DNA of 64,000 bases from Pelagicoccus sp. SDUM812003 (lineage in GTDB: Bacteria; Verrucomicrobiota; Verrucomicrobiia; Opitutales; Opitutaceae). The DNA lies in NCBI RefSeq assembly GCF_031127815.1, contig NZ_JARXHY010000003.1, forward strand, positions 248,001-312,000, given 5' to 3'. Shown piece after piece: positions 1-11,006 of the stretch (position 1 is its first letter; every line of letters starts with the position of its first letter). A model generated the notes under the pieces. That model worked only from the letters and a program-made list of their open reading frames with translations, ran no database searches and was not told the origin of the DNA. The translations under genes and the position numbers were made by a program.

Positions 1-103
1 GCGTCTTTTTTTTTGGCGGCGCGTCCCGGCCTTTGGACGTAAAAAGCAGCGAGCGTTTCGGCTGGCTGCTGCGTGTGCAAAACGATGCTTCGAGGCGGCC
101 GCT

Positions 104-793
104 CTAGAAGGAGTAGGCCATGTAGTTGAAGCGCTTGCTGGCAGGTTGGGTGAAGCGATCGCTGTCGAGGCTCTTCTTTTTGACCGGGACGGCTGGGAGA
201 AGCTCCTCGTGCACCGGGATGCGGGAGCAAAGCCGCTCCAGTTCCGGGTGATCCTGAATCCGTTGGAACACGTGGGCCAGGAGGATCGCGTCGCTCATGG
301 CGTCGTGGCGACGCATGGACGAGAGCCCAGCCGAAAGGCGTTCCGCGATATCGTCCAAGGAGTTTCTCAGGCGAGAGAAGTCGCGCCAGAGCACCTCGAA
401 GATATCCATGGTATCGATGAAGCGCACGGAGCGTGTCTCCACGTCGTCGCGCTTGGTGTACTTCCGGATGAAATTGAAATCGAACCGATAGATGTCGTGC
501 CCGAAGAGCGTGGCGTCGCCGACGTACTCGGAAAACGCGGTCAGCGCCTCCAGCGGTTTCGGGGCTCCGGCCACATCGTGGTCGCGCACGCGAGTCAGTT
601 CTTGGATTTCGCTCGGAATGGGCTTGCCCGGATCGACGTAGGTCGAAAAGGAGTCCTCGATTTCCATCAGGATGCCTCCGAGCCTTACCCCAGCGATTTG
701 AGTAATCTCCTCCTGCTTGTAGCGCAAACCAGTGGTCTCGAGATCGAATGCGACGAGTTCCTTCACTCCCAAAAGGGGGTGAAAGGCTGGCAT
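104..793 (-). CDS. DnaQ-like DEDDh 3'-5' exonuclease
   Basis: A protein of about 229 residues of the RNase T/DnaQ exonuclease fold, predicted to remove nucleotides from 3' ends of DNA or RNA in the cytoplasm. Near the N terminus FDLETTGL is motif Exo I (Asp and Glu metal ligands). GHDIYRFDFNF in the middle is Exo II, and HDAMSDA near residue 170 is Exo III with the His-Asp of the DEDDh type. It is a stand-alone domain with no polymerase part, so it could be a proofreading subunit, an RNase T-like enzyme or a repair nuclease; the sequence does not decide. An in-frame GTG at 817 would add eight residues; I prefer the ATG at 793. No obvious operon partner. Confidence 0.88.
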   Translation of the reverse strand: MPAFHPLLGVKELVAFDLETTGLRYKQEEITQIAGVRLGGILMEIEDSFSTYVDPGKPIPSEIQELTRVRDHDVAGAPKPLEALTAFSEYVGDATLFGHDIYRFDFNFIRKYTKRDDVETRSVRFIDTMDIFEVLWRDFSRLRNSLDDIAERLSAGLSSMRRHDAMSDAILLAHVFQRIQDHPELERLCSRIPVHEELLPAVPVKKKSLDSDRFTQPASKRFNYMAYSF

Positions 794-1098
794 TTTGTCT
801 TCGTATGGTGGTTTCACTAGGGTGAGAAGGTGGTTTATGTTGTATCGTCTAGTAGAACGAAAACTTCCAGTCTGCGTTCCTTTAGAAGATCTTTTTCACA
901 GGTTCTTTCTAAGTTCTCATGCAAAAAGCGAGCCCGATATGGAGATCTTCGGAAAAATACGAACAGCGGATGTGCCAAATCGCAAATTTTTCATGCTTTT
1001 AGCTGAACCGATGAATGCTAGCGCCGATAAGGGCTAGGGTATTCTACTCGTTCCGCCTGCATGGGCGGCGGGTTGTTTTCGTCGCCTTGATCTTCTAA
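794..1098. other. AT-rich intergenic stretch, no gene seen
   Basis: About 300 bases between the divergent exonuclease and histidine kinase genes, clearly richer in A and T than its surroundings. It must hold both promoters, but I cannot fix them with confidence. A short open frame inside shows no protein-like features and I do not call it. No tRNA-like fold was recognised. Confidence 0.5.
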
Positions 1099-3852
1099 AT
1101 GTTTGAAAATAAAAAGGTTCGCAGTCGGATGTATCTTATCTGGGCGAGCGGGGCGTTGCTGCTCTGCGCTCTCGGCTATCTGGCGGCGTCCCGCTGGTTG
1201 CCCGCGGCGGGGGACACGGCGAGCCAGGTCCCGGCCTTTGCGATTTTCATCGGAATCGGCTTTGGAAACTGCGCATTGCTTTGGGGCTTCGCCCGCGCCC
1301 TGACCGGGCGAAACGACCGAGATTGGTCGCGTCGCATCGAGCTGGAGGCGACGCGCTCCGAGGTGGTTTTGCCGGAGGGGCTCACCGCTGGAGAACGGCT
1401 TGAGCGCTGGGGGCGCGAGCTTCGGGAGCGGGAGAACGAGCAGCGCTCCAAGCTGGCGTTCGCCACGCCTTTGGTCGATGCCTGTCGCGGCGCGGATCTG
1501 GGGCTCTTCCTGTGCGACGAGGAAGGTCGCGTTCTGTGGGTGAACGGAGCCACGGAAGAATTGACGGGACGCCCCTTCCAGGATCTGGCGAAGCGGGCCA
1601 AGCTGGATTTTCTCAACCACGCGCTCAACGACCCGCTGGACCACATGCGTCTCAACGCGGCCTTGGACAAACGGCACGCCACGCAGTTGACCTTGGCCTG
1701 CCAGCGGGCGGACGGAGAGACGCGATGGGTGTCCCTGAGCCTGAAGCCGCTGCAGGGATCGACTCCCAGCGATGCCCGGTTCTTCGGCGTTTTGATCGAC
1801 TCCACGGAGACGCGAAACGCTCAGACGGAGTTCGAGGAGATCTCCAAGCGCTTCGCCTTGGCGACCGAAAGCGCCAACATCGCCATCTGGGATTGGGATG
1901 TGAAAAACGACCGTTTGGTGTGGGACGACTACATGCACGAGCTGTATGGCTGCCGCCGCGGGGAGTTTTCTCCAAGCTATCAAGGCTGGATAGGGCGAAT
2001 CCACGAGGACGATATGAACCGGGTGATCCGAACTATCGACCAGGGATTGATGAAGGCTCGGAACGTCGAGTTCGTGGCCCGTGTGGAACGGGGAGATCAG
2101 GACGTGGTCCACATACGAAACGCAGGGAAGGCATTCCTCAACGAGCGCGGCGAGGTGATTCGATACATCGGGGTTGCGTCGGATGTGACAGGAGAGCGGG
2201 AGGCTCGTATCCAAGTTTTGGATCAGAAAGAGGAGGCGGAGCGCCTGGCGATCCGTCTCGCGGAAGCGGTCAAGCACTCCAAGGATGCGGCTGCGGAGGC
2301 GGAGCGGGCCACCCGGGCCAAAAGCGCTTTTCTGGCCATGATGAGCCATGAGATTCGCACCCCGATGAATGGAGTGATCGGAATGGCGAGCCTGCTGTTG
2401 GATACGAAGCTCGACGAGCACCAGCGCGACTATCTGAACACCATTCGCACCAGTGGCGACGCGTTGATGACCTTGATCAACGACATTCTGGACTACTCCA
2501 AGATCGAGTCGGGAAAGCTGGATATCGAGATGGCTCCATTCAATCTCTGCGATTGCGTGGAGGACACCATGGAACTCTTCGCCGCTCGAGCTTCCGAAAA
2601 GAATCTGGAGCTTATCTGTATCATCGATCCAAATACGCCTGAGGAGGTGATCGGGGACTCTACACGCTTGCGTCAGATCCTGGCGAACTTGCTAGGCAAC
2701 GCCATCAAGTTCACCGACGTGGGCGAAGTCGAACTCCGGGTGGACGCTCCTGCGGATGGACGAATCTCGTTTTCCGTACGAGATACTGGCATCGGGGTGA
2801 AGGAGGATCGCTTGCACAAGCTATTCGAGGTATTCACCCAAGCGGACTCCTCGACGACGCGAAAATATGGCGGCACGGGACTGGGGTTGTCCATCAGCAA
2901 GCAACTGGCGAATCTCATGGGCGGGGACATGCGAGTGAAGAGCTCATTCGGAAAAGGATCAGTCTTCTCTTTCGACATCGCGTTCGATGGCTTGCTCGAC
3001 GCTACGCCCCATCCCGCCTTCGAAGCTCAGGACTCCCTGAAAGGCAGGAAGGTGGCTATCGTGCAGTCCAACGGGGTGGTGCGGCAGGCGCTCCAGTCAA
3101 CCGTTTCTCGTTGGGGGATGGAGTGCAGGGCCTTCAAGGCGCTGGCTTCCTTGAGAGGGGAGATGGGGGCGGATGATTCTTGGGATCTCGTTGTCGTAGA
3201 CAGGAACGCCGCCGAATCCTTAGACGATATCGAAATACTGAATACGCTGGAAAAGTCGAAGACGACCTTGCTCTGGCTGCTGAGCCCAAATGAATCCTTC
3301 GAGCGAAGCGAAAGGCGATTCGCCATCTACAAGCCCTATCGGACCCAGGGCTTGCTGGATACGGTGATGGAGGCTCTGGCAAGCTGCGACAATCCGGCGG
3401 GCGGCAAGGTTTCGAAGCTCGACGCTCGCGCCGAAGCGGACCAGGTCGAGGTGAAGGTGCCGCTTAAGATTTTGGTAGCGGATGATAATCTGGTTAACCG
3501 GAAAGTCGCGCGCGTGATGCTCAAGCGATGCGGCTATCAAGCGGATATGGCGTGTAATGGGGTCGAAGCGGTCGAAGCCGTGAAGCGCCGCGAGTACGAT
3601 CTGATTTTTATGGATTGCCAGATGCCTGAAATGGATGGCTTCGAGGCGACCCGAGTGATTCGCAGTCTGGAAGGGGATCGTTCCGGGCACAAGCGGTCCT
3701 GCGTTTATGCCCTCACGGCCAATGTAAGGGACGAATCGATACAGATGTCTCGCGCTGCGGGGATGGACGGCTTTCTGGGCAAGCCCATAAAGCTCGACGA
3801 TATTCGCCAAGCAGTGGATGAAGTGTGCACGTCCCTGGCGTCTCAGAATTAG
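1099..3852 (+). CDS. Membrane hybrid sensor histidine kinase with PAS domains and receiver
   Basis: A 917-residue hybrid kinase. Two membrane helices lie near residues 12-32 and 45-65, with only a short loop between them, so sensing is probably by the cytoplasmic PAS domains (about 125-240 and 250-370) rather than by a periplasmic domain. A short coiled coil leads to HisKA with [12 protein letters not shown]; His417 is the phosphoacceptor. The HATPase shows [13 protein letters not shown] and GTGLGLSI. A degenerate receiver-like stretch (about 650-760) is followed by a full receiver (about 790-912) with ILVADD, Asp839 in MDCQMP and a late Lys in GKPIK. No response regulator gene is adjacent, so the output partner is unknown. 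Start chosen at the ATG before the first membrane helix; the ribosome site is weak. Confidence 0.93.
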   Translation: MFENKKVRSRMYLIWASGALLLCALGYLAASRWLPAAGDTASQVPAFAIFIGIGFGNCALLWGFARALTGRNDRDWSRRIELEATRSEVVLPEGLTAGERLERWGRELRERENEQRSKLAFATPLVDACRGADLGLFLCDEEGRVLWVNGATEELTGRPFQDLAKRAKLDFLNHALNDPLDHMRLNAALDKRHATQLTLACQRADGETRWVSLSLKPLQGSTPSDARFFGVLIDSTETRNAQTEFEEISKRFALATESANIAIWDWDVKNDRLVWDDYMHELYGCRRGEFSPSYQGWIGRIHEDDMNRVIRTIDQGLMKARNVEFVARVERGDQDVVHIRNAGKAFLNERGEVIRYIGVASDVTGEREARIQVLDQKEEAERLAIRLAEAVKHSKDAAAEAERATRAKSAFLAMMSHEIRTPMNGVIGMASLLLDTKLDEHQRDYLNTIRTSGDALMTLINDILDYSKIESGKLDIEMAPFNLCDCVEDTMELFAARASEKNLELICIIDPNTPEEVIGDSTRLRQILANLLGNAIKFTDVGEVELRVDAPADGRISFSVRDTGIGVKEDRLHKLFEVFTQADSSTTRKYGGTGLGLSISKQLANLMGGDMRVKSSFGKGSVFSFDIAFDGLLDATPHPAFEAQDSLKGRKVAIVQSNGVVRQALQSTVSRWGMECRAFKALASLRGEMGADDSWDLVVVDRNAAESLDDIEILNTLEKSKTTLLWLLSPNESFERSERRFAIYKPYRTQGLLDTVMEALASCDNPAGGKVSKLDARAEADQVEVKVPLKILVADDNLVNRKVARVMLKRCGYQADMACNGVEAVEAVKRREYDLIFMDCQMPEMDGFEATRVIRSLEGDRSGHKRSCVYALTANVRDESIQMSRAAGMDGFLGKPIKLDDIRQAVDEVCTSLASQN

Positions 3853-3906
3853 CCGGCCAGAGCTACCGCTAGGGCTCTTGACTCCGGCTGAAGCTCGTGG
3901 CAGTGG

Positions 3907-4566
3907 ATGGGACGAATGCCTGTTCCCTTGGATATCCTTTATCAAGACGACGACCTGATCGTGGTGGACAAGCCTTCTGGCGTATTGAGCGAGGGAGGCG
4001 GCGATCGGGAGCGCGATCTCGAACAGCTTGTATCCGAAATTGTGGGACGTCGCGCCTTTTGCTGCCACCGTCTCGATCGCCTAACGAGTGGAGCCATCGC
4101 GTTGCGAACGCGAAATCGGCTGAAGAGGGAGTTCGCGCAGCTCTTCGAAGGCCACGGCGTGCGCAAGGAGTACTGGTTGCTGACGCAGGGGCTTTGGGAT
4201 CCGAAGATCAAGCGCGTGCAGAGTCGCATCGATAGTTTGGGCCGAGGACGCTGGGCGAACGTGCAGCATGGCGGCAAGGAAGCGGTGAGCACCTTTCAAT
4301 TGCTAGGGCGCCACGAGGCGTCGGGATTGTCGTTTTTGCGGGGATTGCTAAAGACGGGCCGTACCCATCAATTGCGTTTGCACGCCCTCAAGGCGAAGTG
4401 TCCCATCGTGGGCGATCCTTTGTATGGGGTGGAGAGAGACGACGGATTGTTCGGTCTGCATTGCCGCTCGCTGCGTTTCCGTCACCCGGAAACCGGTCAG
4501 GAGGTTCGGGCTCAAGCGGAGCCTCCGACCAACTGGCAGAGTTTGTTGGATCTTTTTCGCGTTTAG
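3907..4566 (+). CDS. RluA-family RNA pseudouridine synthase
   Basis: A 219-residue enzyme that converts a uridine in rRNA or tRNA to pseudouridine. The active-site signature HRLDRLTSG lies near residues 54-62 with the catalytic Asp at about 57; the N-terminal ILYQDDDLIVVDKPSG and the later GRTHQLRLH and GDPLYG are typical of the RluA superfamily. There is no N-terminal S4 domain, as in RluA and TruC-like members. Which position it modifies cannot be read from the sequence. A second ATG nine bases downstream (3916) is an equally good start. The gene follows the hybrid kinase by about 50 bases and could be cotranscribed, without an evident functional link. Confidence 0.9.
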   Translation: MGRMPVPLDILYQDDDLIVVDKPSGVLSEGGGDRERDLEQLVSEIVGRRAFCCHRLDRLTSGAIALRTRNRLKREFAQLFEGHGVRKEYWLLTQGLWDPKIKRVQSRIDSLGRGRWANVQHGGKEAVSTFQLLGRHEASGLSFLRGLLKTGRTHQLRLHALKAKCPIVGDPLYGVERDDGLFGLHCRSLRFRHPETGQEVRAQAEPPTNWQSLLDLFRV

Positions 4567-4589
4567 CGGAAGCCCTCCCCCCGTGTTCG

Positions 4590-5609
4590 CTAATCGAAGT
4601 GCTTTTGTATTAGCTCCGTCAATACGGGGCGGACTCGGTCGGCCAACTGGACGTTCGCGTAGGCGATCCAGGAAACGGTAGTGGTGGTGTCGAGGGGAAT
4701 CGCGAGTTCCGGGGCCTCAGCAGTTTCCACCACCACGCCGGCGGCTCTAGCCACTAGGGCGGCGCAGAGATCGTAGGGATGGCAGGTCAGAGACTGAGCG
4801 TAGCCGTGTTTGGCGTAGGCGAGTGGGCGAATGTCGATGACCAGCCGATCGTGACCTGCGATGAGTTCGTAGAGCTGGCCGCCGGTCGAGATGTATTGAT
4901 CGTCGAAAATGAGGGCTTCCGCTCGCTCTGCGGCTGGGGTGAGCTCGTGGCAAAGCTCTTCTTCGAAGGCTGCCAGGGCGGCTTTGCATTGGGGAAAGAA
5001 CTTGGCCACCGAAAGGAAGCCATGCGAAAGCTCGTTGGCCTGCGAAGGAGAGGCCGGCAGGCGGGTTTCCGTTTTCCGAATCAGATCTGTGGATACGCGA
5101 TGAAAGCTGGTGACGCCATTGGTGGACCGCGTGGCGCTGAGCTGTTCGGAGATGAACTGCTTGGAGGTGGGGAGCTCGGTCATCGCGGCCACCGAAATGT
5201 CTTCGAGGGTGGTGGTGGGGCCGCGCTGCGGGGCTAATCCGATGAGGGCCCAGGCGGAGCGCTTGTCGTACATGAGCCCGCGTGTTCCGTCGATGGGGTC
5301 GATGATGAGCTTGTAGGCGGTTTTTCCCAGTGGCGTGGCCGTGGGAAAGCTGACCAGCTGGTCGTCTTCGATGCCCTCCATCACCAGTTGCACCGGCAGA
5401 TTCTCGGGCCAGTTCTCCTCCAACCAGCGGAGGATGAGTTCTTCGCTGACCTTGTCGATTTCGTAGATCACATCGGCGGTGGAGCGTTCGGCGACCGAGG
5501 CGAGCTGCTCGACAGGGCGGTGTTGTTGGGCGCGCAGGGTGTCGCGGATGGCGGCGCCGAGCTGGCAGAGCAGCGTGCGAAAGGTTTCGAATTGGGAGGA
5601 GGTGGTCAC
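4590..5609 (-). CDS. Inositol monophosphatase superfamily phosphatase
   Basis: About 339 residues of the IMPase/FBPase/CysQ fold, metal-dependent phosphatases acting on inositol phosphate, 3'-phosphoadenosine phosphate or sugar phosphates. The key signature is LIIDPIDGTRG in the N-terminal third (metal-binding Asp residues), preceded by EEL and an acidic stretch; a second motif, LTCHPYDLCAALVARAAG, near the C terminus corresponds to the usual W-D-x-A-A-G element but with His-Pro-Tyr-Asp in place of W-D. The substrate is not evident. The start is taken as GTG at 5609, because upstream sequence in the same frame is shadow coding opposite to other genes. Divergent from the Spx/ArsC-like gene with 57 bases between. 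Confidence 0.8.
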   Translation of the reverse strand: MTTSSQFETFRTLLCQLGAAIRDTLRAQQHRPVEQLASVAERSTADVIYEIDKVSEELILRWLEENWPENLPVQLVMEGIEDDQLVSFPTATPLGKTAYKLIIDPIDGTRGLMYDKRSAWALIGLAPQRGPTTTLEDISVAAMTELPTSKQFISEQLSATRSTNGVTSFHRVSTDLIRKTETRLPASPSQANELSHGFLSVAKFFPQCKAALAAFEEELCHELTPAAERAEALIFDDQYISTGGQLYELIAGHDRLVIDIRPLAYAKHGYAQSLTCHPYDLCAALVARAAGVVVETAEAPELAIPLDTTTTVSWIAYANVQLADRVRPVLTELIQKHFD

Positions 5610-5666
5610 GGAGTGGTGGAAATGCGATTGATTCGGGCGAGGGCTGAGGTTTTGTTTTCTGCCCAT

Positions 5667-6020
5667 ATGGTGAAGCTTTACATGTACAAGGGGTGCGACG
5701 GGTGCCGCAAGGCGAAGAAGTGGCTGCAGGCGCAGGACGTCGCGTTCGAGGAAGTCGCCATTCGCGAAGTCACTCCTAGCAAGAGCGAGCTCAAGGAAGC
5801 CCTGGCCTTGCATGATCTCAACCTGAGAAAGCTTTTCAACGTGTCCGGCGGCGACTACCGATCGATGGGGTTGAAGGAAAAGCTTCCGACCCTCTCCACT
5901 GACGAGGCCTTGGAGCTGCTGGTGGACAATGGAAATCTGGTCAAGCGGCCCTTCCTCGCTACCGACAAGGGGTGCTATTCCGGGTTCGACGAGGCTATCT
6001 GGTCGGAGCTGGTGAAATAG
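5667..6020 (+). CDS. Spx/ArsC (YffB-like) thioredoxin-fold protein
   Basis: A 117-residue protein of the arsenate reductase/Spx/YffB family. The N-terminal beta strand is followed by CDGC (C-x-x-C) in MYKGCDGCRKAKKWL, then FEEVAIREVTPSKSELKE, LFNVSGGDYRSMGLKEKL and KRPFLATDKGCYSGF, the usual ArsC-family order. YffB-like members use the CxxC or the first Cys in thiol chemistry; true arsenate reductase activity is not proven by the sequence, and no ars genes are adjacent. The start is the ATG immediately before VKLYMYKG. Confidence 0.82.
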   Translation: MVKLYMYKGCDGCRKAKKWLQAQDVAFEEVAIREVTPSKSELKEALALHDLNLRKLFNVSGGDYRSMGLKEKLPTLSTDEALELLVDNGNLVKRPFLATDKGCYSGFDEAIWSELVK

Positions 6021-6124
6021 GTGCTCGTTGCGTGTCCGCTGGCTGGACGGTTCTCCGAGCCGGGGCAGGCAGCCCTTTACGCGGAGTTTACATGAAATGA
6101 GTAAAGCCCTGCAGCTTGCGGCCG

Positions 6125-6217
6125 TATAATGTAGGCAGAAGGACTCAAGCCCTTCTAACCATACAAAACGACTCTCTCCCACATAAAGAACCGAGATGGA
6201 AACGTCTCGGCTCTTTT
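6125..6217 (+). ncRNA. Possible small RNA or mpl leader
   Basis: In the 300-base gap before mpl a perfect TATAAT (6125-6130) is followed by a small hairpin (AGAAGG 6137-6142 with CCTTCT 6151-6156), an unstructured A/C-rich stretch, and a terminator-like hairpin (CCGAGA 6191-6196 with TCTCGG 6205-6210) ending in CTCTTTTG. Transcription from the -10 box would give an RNA of roughly 85 bases. I see no good -35 box at the right distance, so this is a weak call; it could also be an attenuator in the mpl leader. Confidence 0.25.
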
Positions 6218-6320
6218 GCGTCTGGTTCTGGTGAGAGCGGATCGAAACCGGCCTGGTTCGCGACGCGGCCTTGGCGTTTTTGCGTCGCAATCGCAATCCC
6301 GCTGCCTTCACTTTCCCGAC

Positions 6321-7739
6321 ATGCGGATCTATTTTCTGGGCATTGCGGGCACGGCCATGGGCAACGCGGCCCTGTTGTTTCGAGCCATGGGCCACCAGGT
6401 CATGGGCTGCGACCAGGCGATCTACCCGCCGATGAGCGACTTGCTTCGCGATGCGGGGGTGGAGATCATGGAAGGCTACGATGCGGAGCGTTTGCGGACG
6501 CTTTCTCCCGACCTGGTGGTGGTAGGCAACGCCTACTCGCGCGGAAACGTGGAGGTGGAGTATCTGCTGGAGGCGCGAAGCGTCGAGTTCACCTCGCTGC
6601 CCGACGCCTTGCGACGCTTCGTGCTGAGTCGCCGTAACAACATTGTCATTACGGGTACCCATGGGAAAACCACCACCACCTCCCTTGCCGCCTTCTTGCT
6701 CGCTCAGGCGGGCGTCCAGCCGGGCTACATGATTGGGGGAGCTCCCATCGACCCGGAACGAGGCTGGGCCGTGGGGCGCGAGGGCGGGACGTTCGTGATC
6801 GAGGGCGACGAGTATGACAGCGCCTTTTTCGACAAGCGCAGCAAATTCATCCACTACCAGCCGCGCATCGTGGTCTTGAACAACCTTGAGTTCGATCATG
6901 CGGACATCTTTCGCGATCTGCAGGACGTGAAGCGCACGTTTTCCCACTTGCTTCGACTGGTGCCCAAGAGCGGTTTCGTGCTGGTGAACGGCGACGACGA
7001 AAACGCGCTTTCGCTCACTGGCTTGGACTGGACCACGGTTTTCCAGATCGGCACGGCCCACGATGCGGATCTGCGTATTGAAAATTATCAGACAACCGCC
7101 ACCGGTTCGCGCTTCGATCTGGTTTGGCAGGGCGCGCTCTGGGCCAGCATCGAGTGGGGCATGACCGGTCTCTTCAACGCCCGCAACGCCGCCATGGCCA
7201 GCCTGGCCGCTGCCTTGCAGAGCGGCGGCCCGCACGCGGTTCGGGGGTTCGACGTCTCCGCCCTCAGGCGATTCCGAGGGGTGAAGCGTCGCCAGCAAAC
7301 GCGTTTTTCCTCGGAAACGCTCACCGTGATCGAGGACTTCGGCCACCACGCCACCGCCATTCGCGATACGCTGATCGCCTTGCGCGCCCGCTACGCGGAT
7401 ACGAAAATCGTGGCTGCTTTCGAACCCCGCAGCAATACCTCGCGCCTGGAGCTGATGCGCCAGCCGACCATTGCCGCTCTCAGCAATGCTGACGTGGCCT
7501 ACATCGGAGCGGTGAAAAGTCGCAACAGCTCTGGTGTCGAGCTGATGGATACGTCGAGCCTCGCAGCGGATTTGCGGGTGAGGGGAATCGAGGCCCAAGC
7601 CTTCGATAGCAACGAGCAGCTGCACGCCAGCTTGTCGAAATTGCGTCGCGAAAGCGCCGGCAGTCTGCTGGTGGTCTTTTTCACCAACGGCTCCTTTGGC
7701 GGCGTGATCGATCGCTTCGCAGCGGAGTGCGAGGCGTAG
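6321..7739 (+). CDS. mpl: UDP-N-acetylmuramate:L-alanyl-gamma-D-glutamyl-meso-diaminopimelate ligase
   Basis: A 472-residue Mur ligase of the Mpl type, which joins the recycled tripeptide L-Ala-gamma-D-Glu-meso-DAP to UDP-MurNAc in the cytoplasm and so returns murein fragments to synthesis. The N terminus MRIYFLGIAGTAMGNAALL is the Rossmann-like Mur domain; ITGTHGKTTTTSL near residue 112 is the ATP loop; EGDEYDSAFFDKRSKF and NNLEFDHADIF are characteristic of Mpl rather than MurC; the C-terminal domain carries AFEPRSNTSR. Its presence indicates Gram-negative type DAP peptidoglycan. The start is the ATG directly before RIYFLGIAG; the upstream in-frame extension lacks family features. Confidence 0.93.
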   Translation: MRIYFLGIAGTAMGNAALLFRAMGHQVMGCDQAIYPPMSDLLRDAGVEIMEGYDAERLRTLSPDLVVVGNAYSRGNVEVEYLLEARSVEFTSLPDALRRFVLSRRNNIVITGTHGKTTTTSLAAFLLAQAGVQPGYMIGGAPIDPERGWAVGREGGTFVIEGDEYDSAFFDKRSKFIHYQPRIVVLNNLEFDHADIFRDLQDVKRTFSHLLRLVPKSGFVLVNGDDENALSLTGLDWTTVFQIGTAHDADLRIENYQTTATGSRFDLVWQGALWASIEWGMTGLFNARNAAMASLAAALQSGGPHAVRGFDVSALRRFRGVKRRQQTRFSSETLTVIEDFGHHATAIRDTLIALRARYADTKIVAAFEPRSNTSRLELMRQPTIAALSNADVAYIGAVKSRNSSGVELMDTSSLAADLRVRGIEAQAFDSNEQLHASLSKLRRESAGSLLVVFFTNGSFGGVIDRFAAECEA

Positions 7740-7874
7740 AACCTTCCGCCATCGCGGCGAGGCCTGGGCTCTCTTCTCCCATCGAAACTGATTTCACGCA
7801 TCAGTATCGTTAATTATAAGCCCTACTTATTCTCCTGACTTGCGAAGCTGTGGGCGGCACTTACGTTGCGAGCC

Positions 7875-9512
<1,638 letters not shown>

Positions 9513-9545
9513 GCGATCGGTATTCGATTTGAGTCATGTTAGTGA

Positions 9546-9575
9546 GGACGCGCCGATTTTCGGCGCGTTCTTTTT
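9546..9575 (+). terminator. Rho-independent terminator of the fumarase gene
   Basis: A ten-base-pair GC-rich stem (ACGCGCCGA with TCGGCGCGT plus one G-T pair), a loop of ATTTT, then TTTTT. It lies about 34 bases after the fumarase stop codon. Confidence 0.85.
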
Positions 9576-9660
9576 GTATCCAAGCGCTGGGAGCTCTTAA
9601 GGGAAGCTCCTGATCTGATTTGCTTGGCGCCAGTCGGGCAATGCCTTCAAATGCCGGTCT

Positions 9661-10410
9661 ATGAGAACCTCGAATCCCGCCCTAAGCGATAAAGCCTTTC
9701 AAACCGACGCCCCCGCCAGCGGTAAGGTCATGACCATCAACGGCACCGTCAACAAGACTGGCATGCTGTTATCCCTTTGCATCTTCGTGGCCGCGGTGTC
9801 GTGGGACAAAGCCTTCACCGCAGCGGAGCAGACTGGGAGCGCTGCGGCTCTCTTCCCGTGGATGATCGGCAGCTCCATCGCCGGACTGATCATCGCCCTG
9901 ATCACCGTTTTCAAGAAAACCGCCGCACCCATCACCGCTCCGCTCTACGCCATCGTGGAGGGCGTGTTCATCGGCATCATTTCCGCCTTTTTCGAAATGT
10001 CCTATCCAGGCATCGTCTTCCAGGCGGCCACGCTGACCTTCGGGGTGCTTTTCGCCCTCTTATTGGCCTATCGTTCGGGTCTGATCAAAGCTACGGAAAA
10101 CTTCAAACTCGGCATCGCGGCCGCCACCGGGGGCATCTTTCTGGTCTATCTGGCGAGCATGGTGCTCGGTTTCTTCGGCATATCCATGCCGTTGATACAC
10201 GACAGCGGAGTGATCGGCATCGGCTTCAGCCTCTTCGTAGTGGTGATCGCCGCGTTGAACCTGGTGCTGGATTTCGACTTCATCGAAAACGGGGCGGCTC
10301 AGGGAGCGCCCAAGTACTTGGAGTGGTACGCCGCCTTCGGCTTGTTGGTCACCCTGATCTGGCTCTACATCGAGATCCTGCGCTTGCTGTCCAAGCTGAG
10401 GAGTCGCTAG
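9661..10410 (+). CDS. Bax inhibitor-1/YccA family membrane protein
   Basis: A 249-residue inner-membrane protein with about seven hydrophobic segments starting near residue 35. The N terminus MRTSNPALSDKAF is the recurrent start of the bacterial Bax1-I subfamily. Helices run through MLLSLCIFVAAVSW, WMIGSSIAGLIIALI, FIGIISAFF, ATLTFGVLFALLLAY, GIFLVYLASMVLGFF, GFSLFVVVIAALNLVLDF and LLVTLIWLYIEILRLL; the acidic FDFIENG before the last helix is typical of the family, where it is tied to calcium leak in some members. The physiological role in bacteria is unclear. Monocistronic by position. Confidence 0.88.
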   Translation: MRTSNPALSDKAFQTDAPASGKVMTINGTVNKTGMLLSLCIFVAAVSWDKAFTAAEQTGSAAALFPWMIGSSIAGLIIALITVFKKTAAPITAPLYAIVEGVFIGIISAFFEMSYPGIVFQAATLTFGVLFALLLAYRSGLIKATENFKLGIAAATGGIFLVYLASMVLGFFGISMPLIHDSGVIGIGFSLFVVVIAALNLVLDFDFIENGAAQGAPKYLEWYAAFGLLVTLIWLYIEILRLLSKLRSR

Positions 10411-10471
10411 GAAAGCAAGGGTGTAGCCGCGTTCGCCGGCCTCAGACCGCGGCTGTCTTTGCTATTCAGAT

Positions 10472-10498
10472 CTGTAGGTCGCCGCGTTGAGGCGACAC
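10472..10498. repeat. Intergenic repeat GTAGGTCGCCGCG, copy A
   Basis: The string CTGTAGGTCGCCGCGT followed by TGAGGCGACA recurs at 15039-15064 with one changed base in the shared part. GTCGCC and GGCGAC can pair around a seven-base loop, so each copy is a small stem-loop. This copy lies in the gap between the Bax-inhibitor-like gene and the convergent DciA-like gene, next to further imperfect inverted sequence (CCGCGTTCGCCGG). Confidence 0.6.
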
Positions 10499-10564
10499 GC
10501 CAATGCGGACGGCGGGTCGGCGCCCCGCCCTGCAGTGGCATTGGCCGTCGGAACGAAAGCTATG

Positions 10565-10948
10565 CTAGCCTGACTTGAAGACGATGCTGCGGATCTTCTT
10601 GGCGCCTTCCAGGCGATGGAGATTTTGCATGATGAGCCGTTTGTTGAACTCCAGCTCCTGGCGTATTATGGGATTGGATACGGCGATGATCAAGGTGCGT
10701 TCCCGCTCGATGCGCGAGGGGGTGCAGTTGCGAGCGTTGCTCGCTCCCACGATCTGAGGCCAGTTTTCGTTGATGCGATCCTCCAGCGATTCGACGCCGA
10801 TCTTGTATTTGGTGAGGATGCGATCCAGCACGCTCTCCATTGACTTGTCGGTCTTGGGAGCTTCGCCCGGGTAGTTCTCCGGGATGCCGCGGAAGTTGGC
10901 GATGAGCCGCTCCACGTTTTTTCGAAAGTTATAGGGATGCTTGGCCAA
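10565..10948 (-). CDS. DUF721 (DciA-like) protein
   Basis: A 127-residue protein with the DUF721 domain over residues 35-125: SVLDRILTKYKIG, INENWPQIVG, and the C-terminal LIIAVSNPIIRQELEFNKRLIMQNLH. DUF721 proteins of the DciA type load the replicative helicase DnaB in bacteria lacking DnaC, so a replication role is plausible; that function is established only for some family members. The gene is 58 bases after the stop of the MDR reductase gene on the same strand and may be cotranscribed with it. Confidence 0.75.
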   Translation of the reverse strand: MAKHPYNFRKNVERLIANFRGIPENYPGEAPKTDKSMESVLDRILTKYKIGVESLEDRINENWPQIVGASNARNCTPSRIERERTLIIAVSNPIIRQELEFNKRLIMQNLHRLEGAKKIRSIVFKSG

Positions 10949-11006
10949 AGTGGTTTCTTGGTGAAAAACGCTGTTCGATCGGGGCCTGCTTCGAGACCGG
11001 ACGGGC

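Noticed and set aside
146-820. Long open frame opposite the exonuclease gene
   Set aside because: It is the reverse-strand shadow of the DEDDh exonuclease, whose motifs are clear, and shows no family features.
5610-7625. Extended reading frame upstream of the inositol-phosphatase-like gene, giving a 1011-residue protein
   Set aside because: The added part is opposite to the Spx/ArsC-like and mpl genes and has shadow composition; the conserved part starts near 5609.
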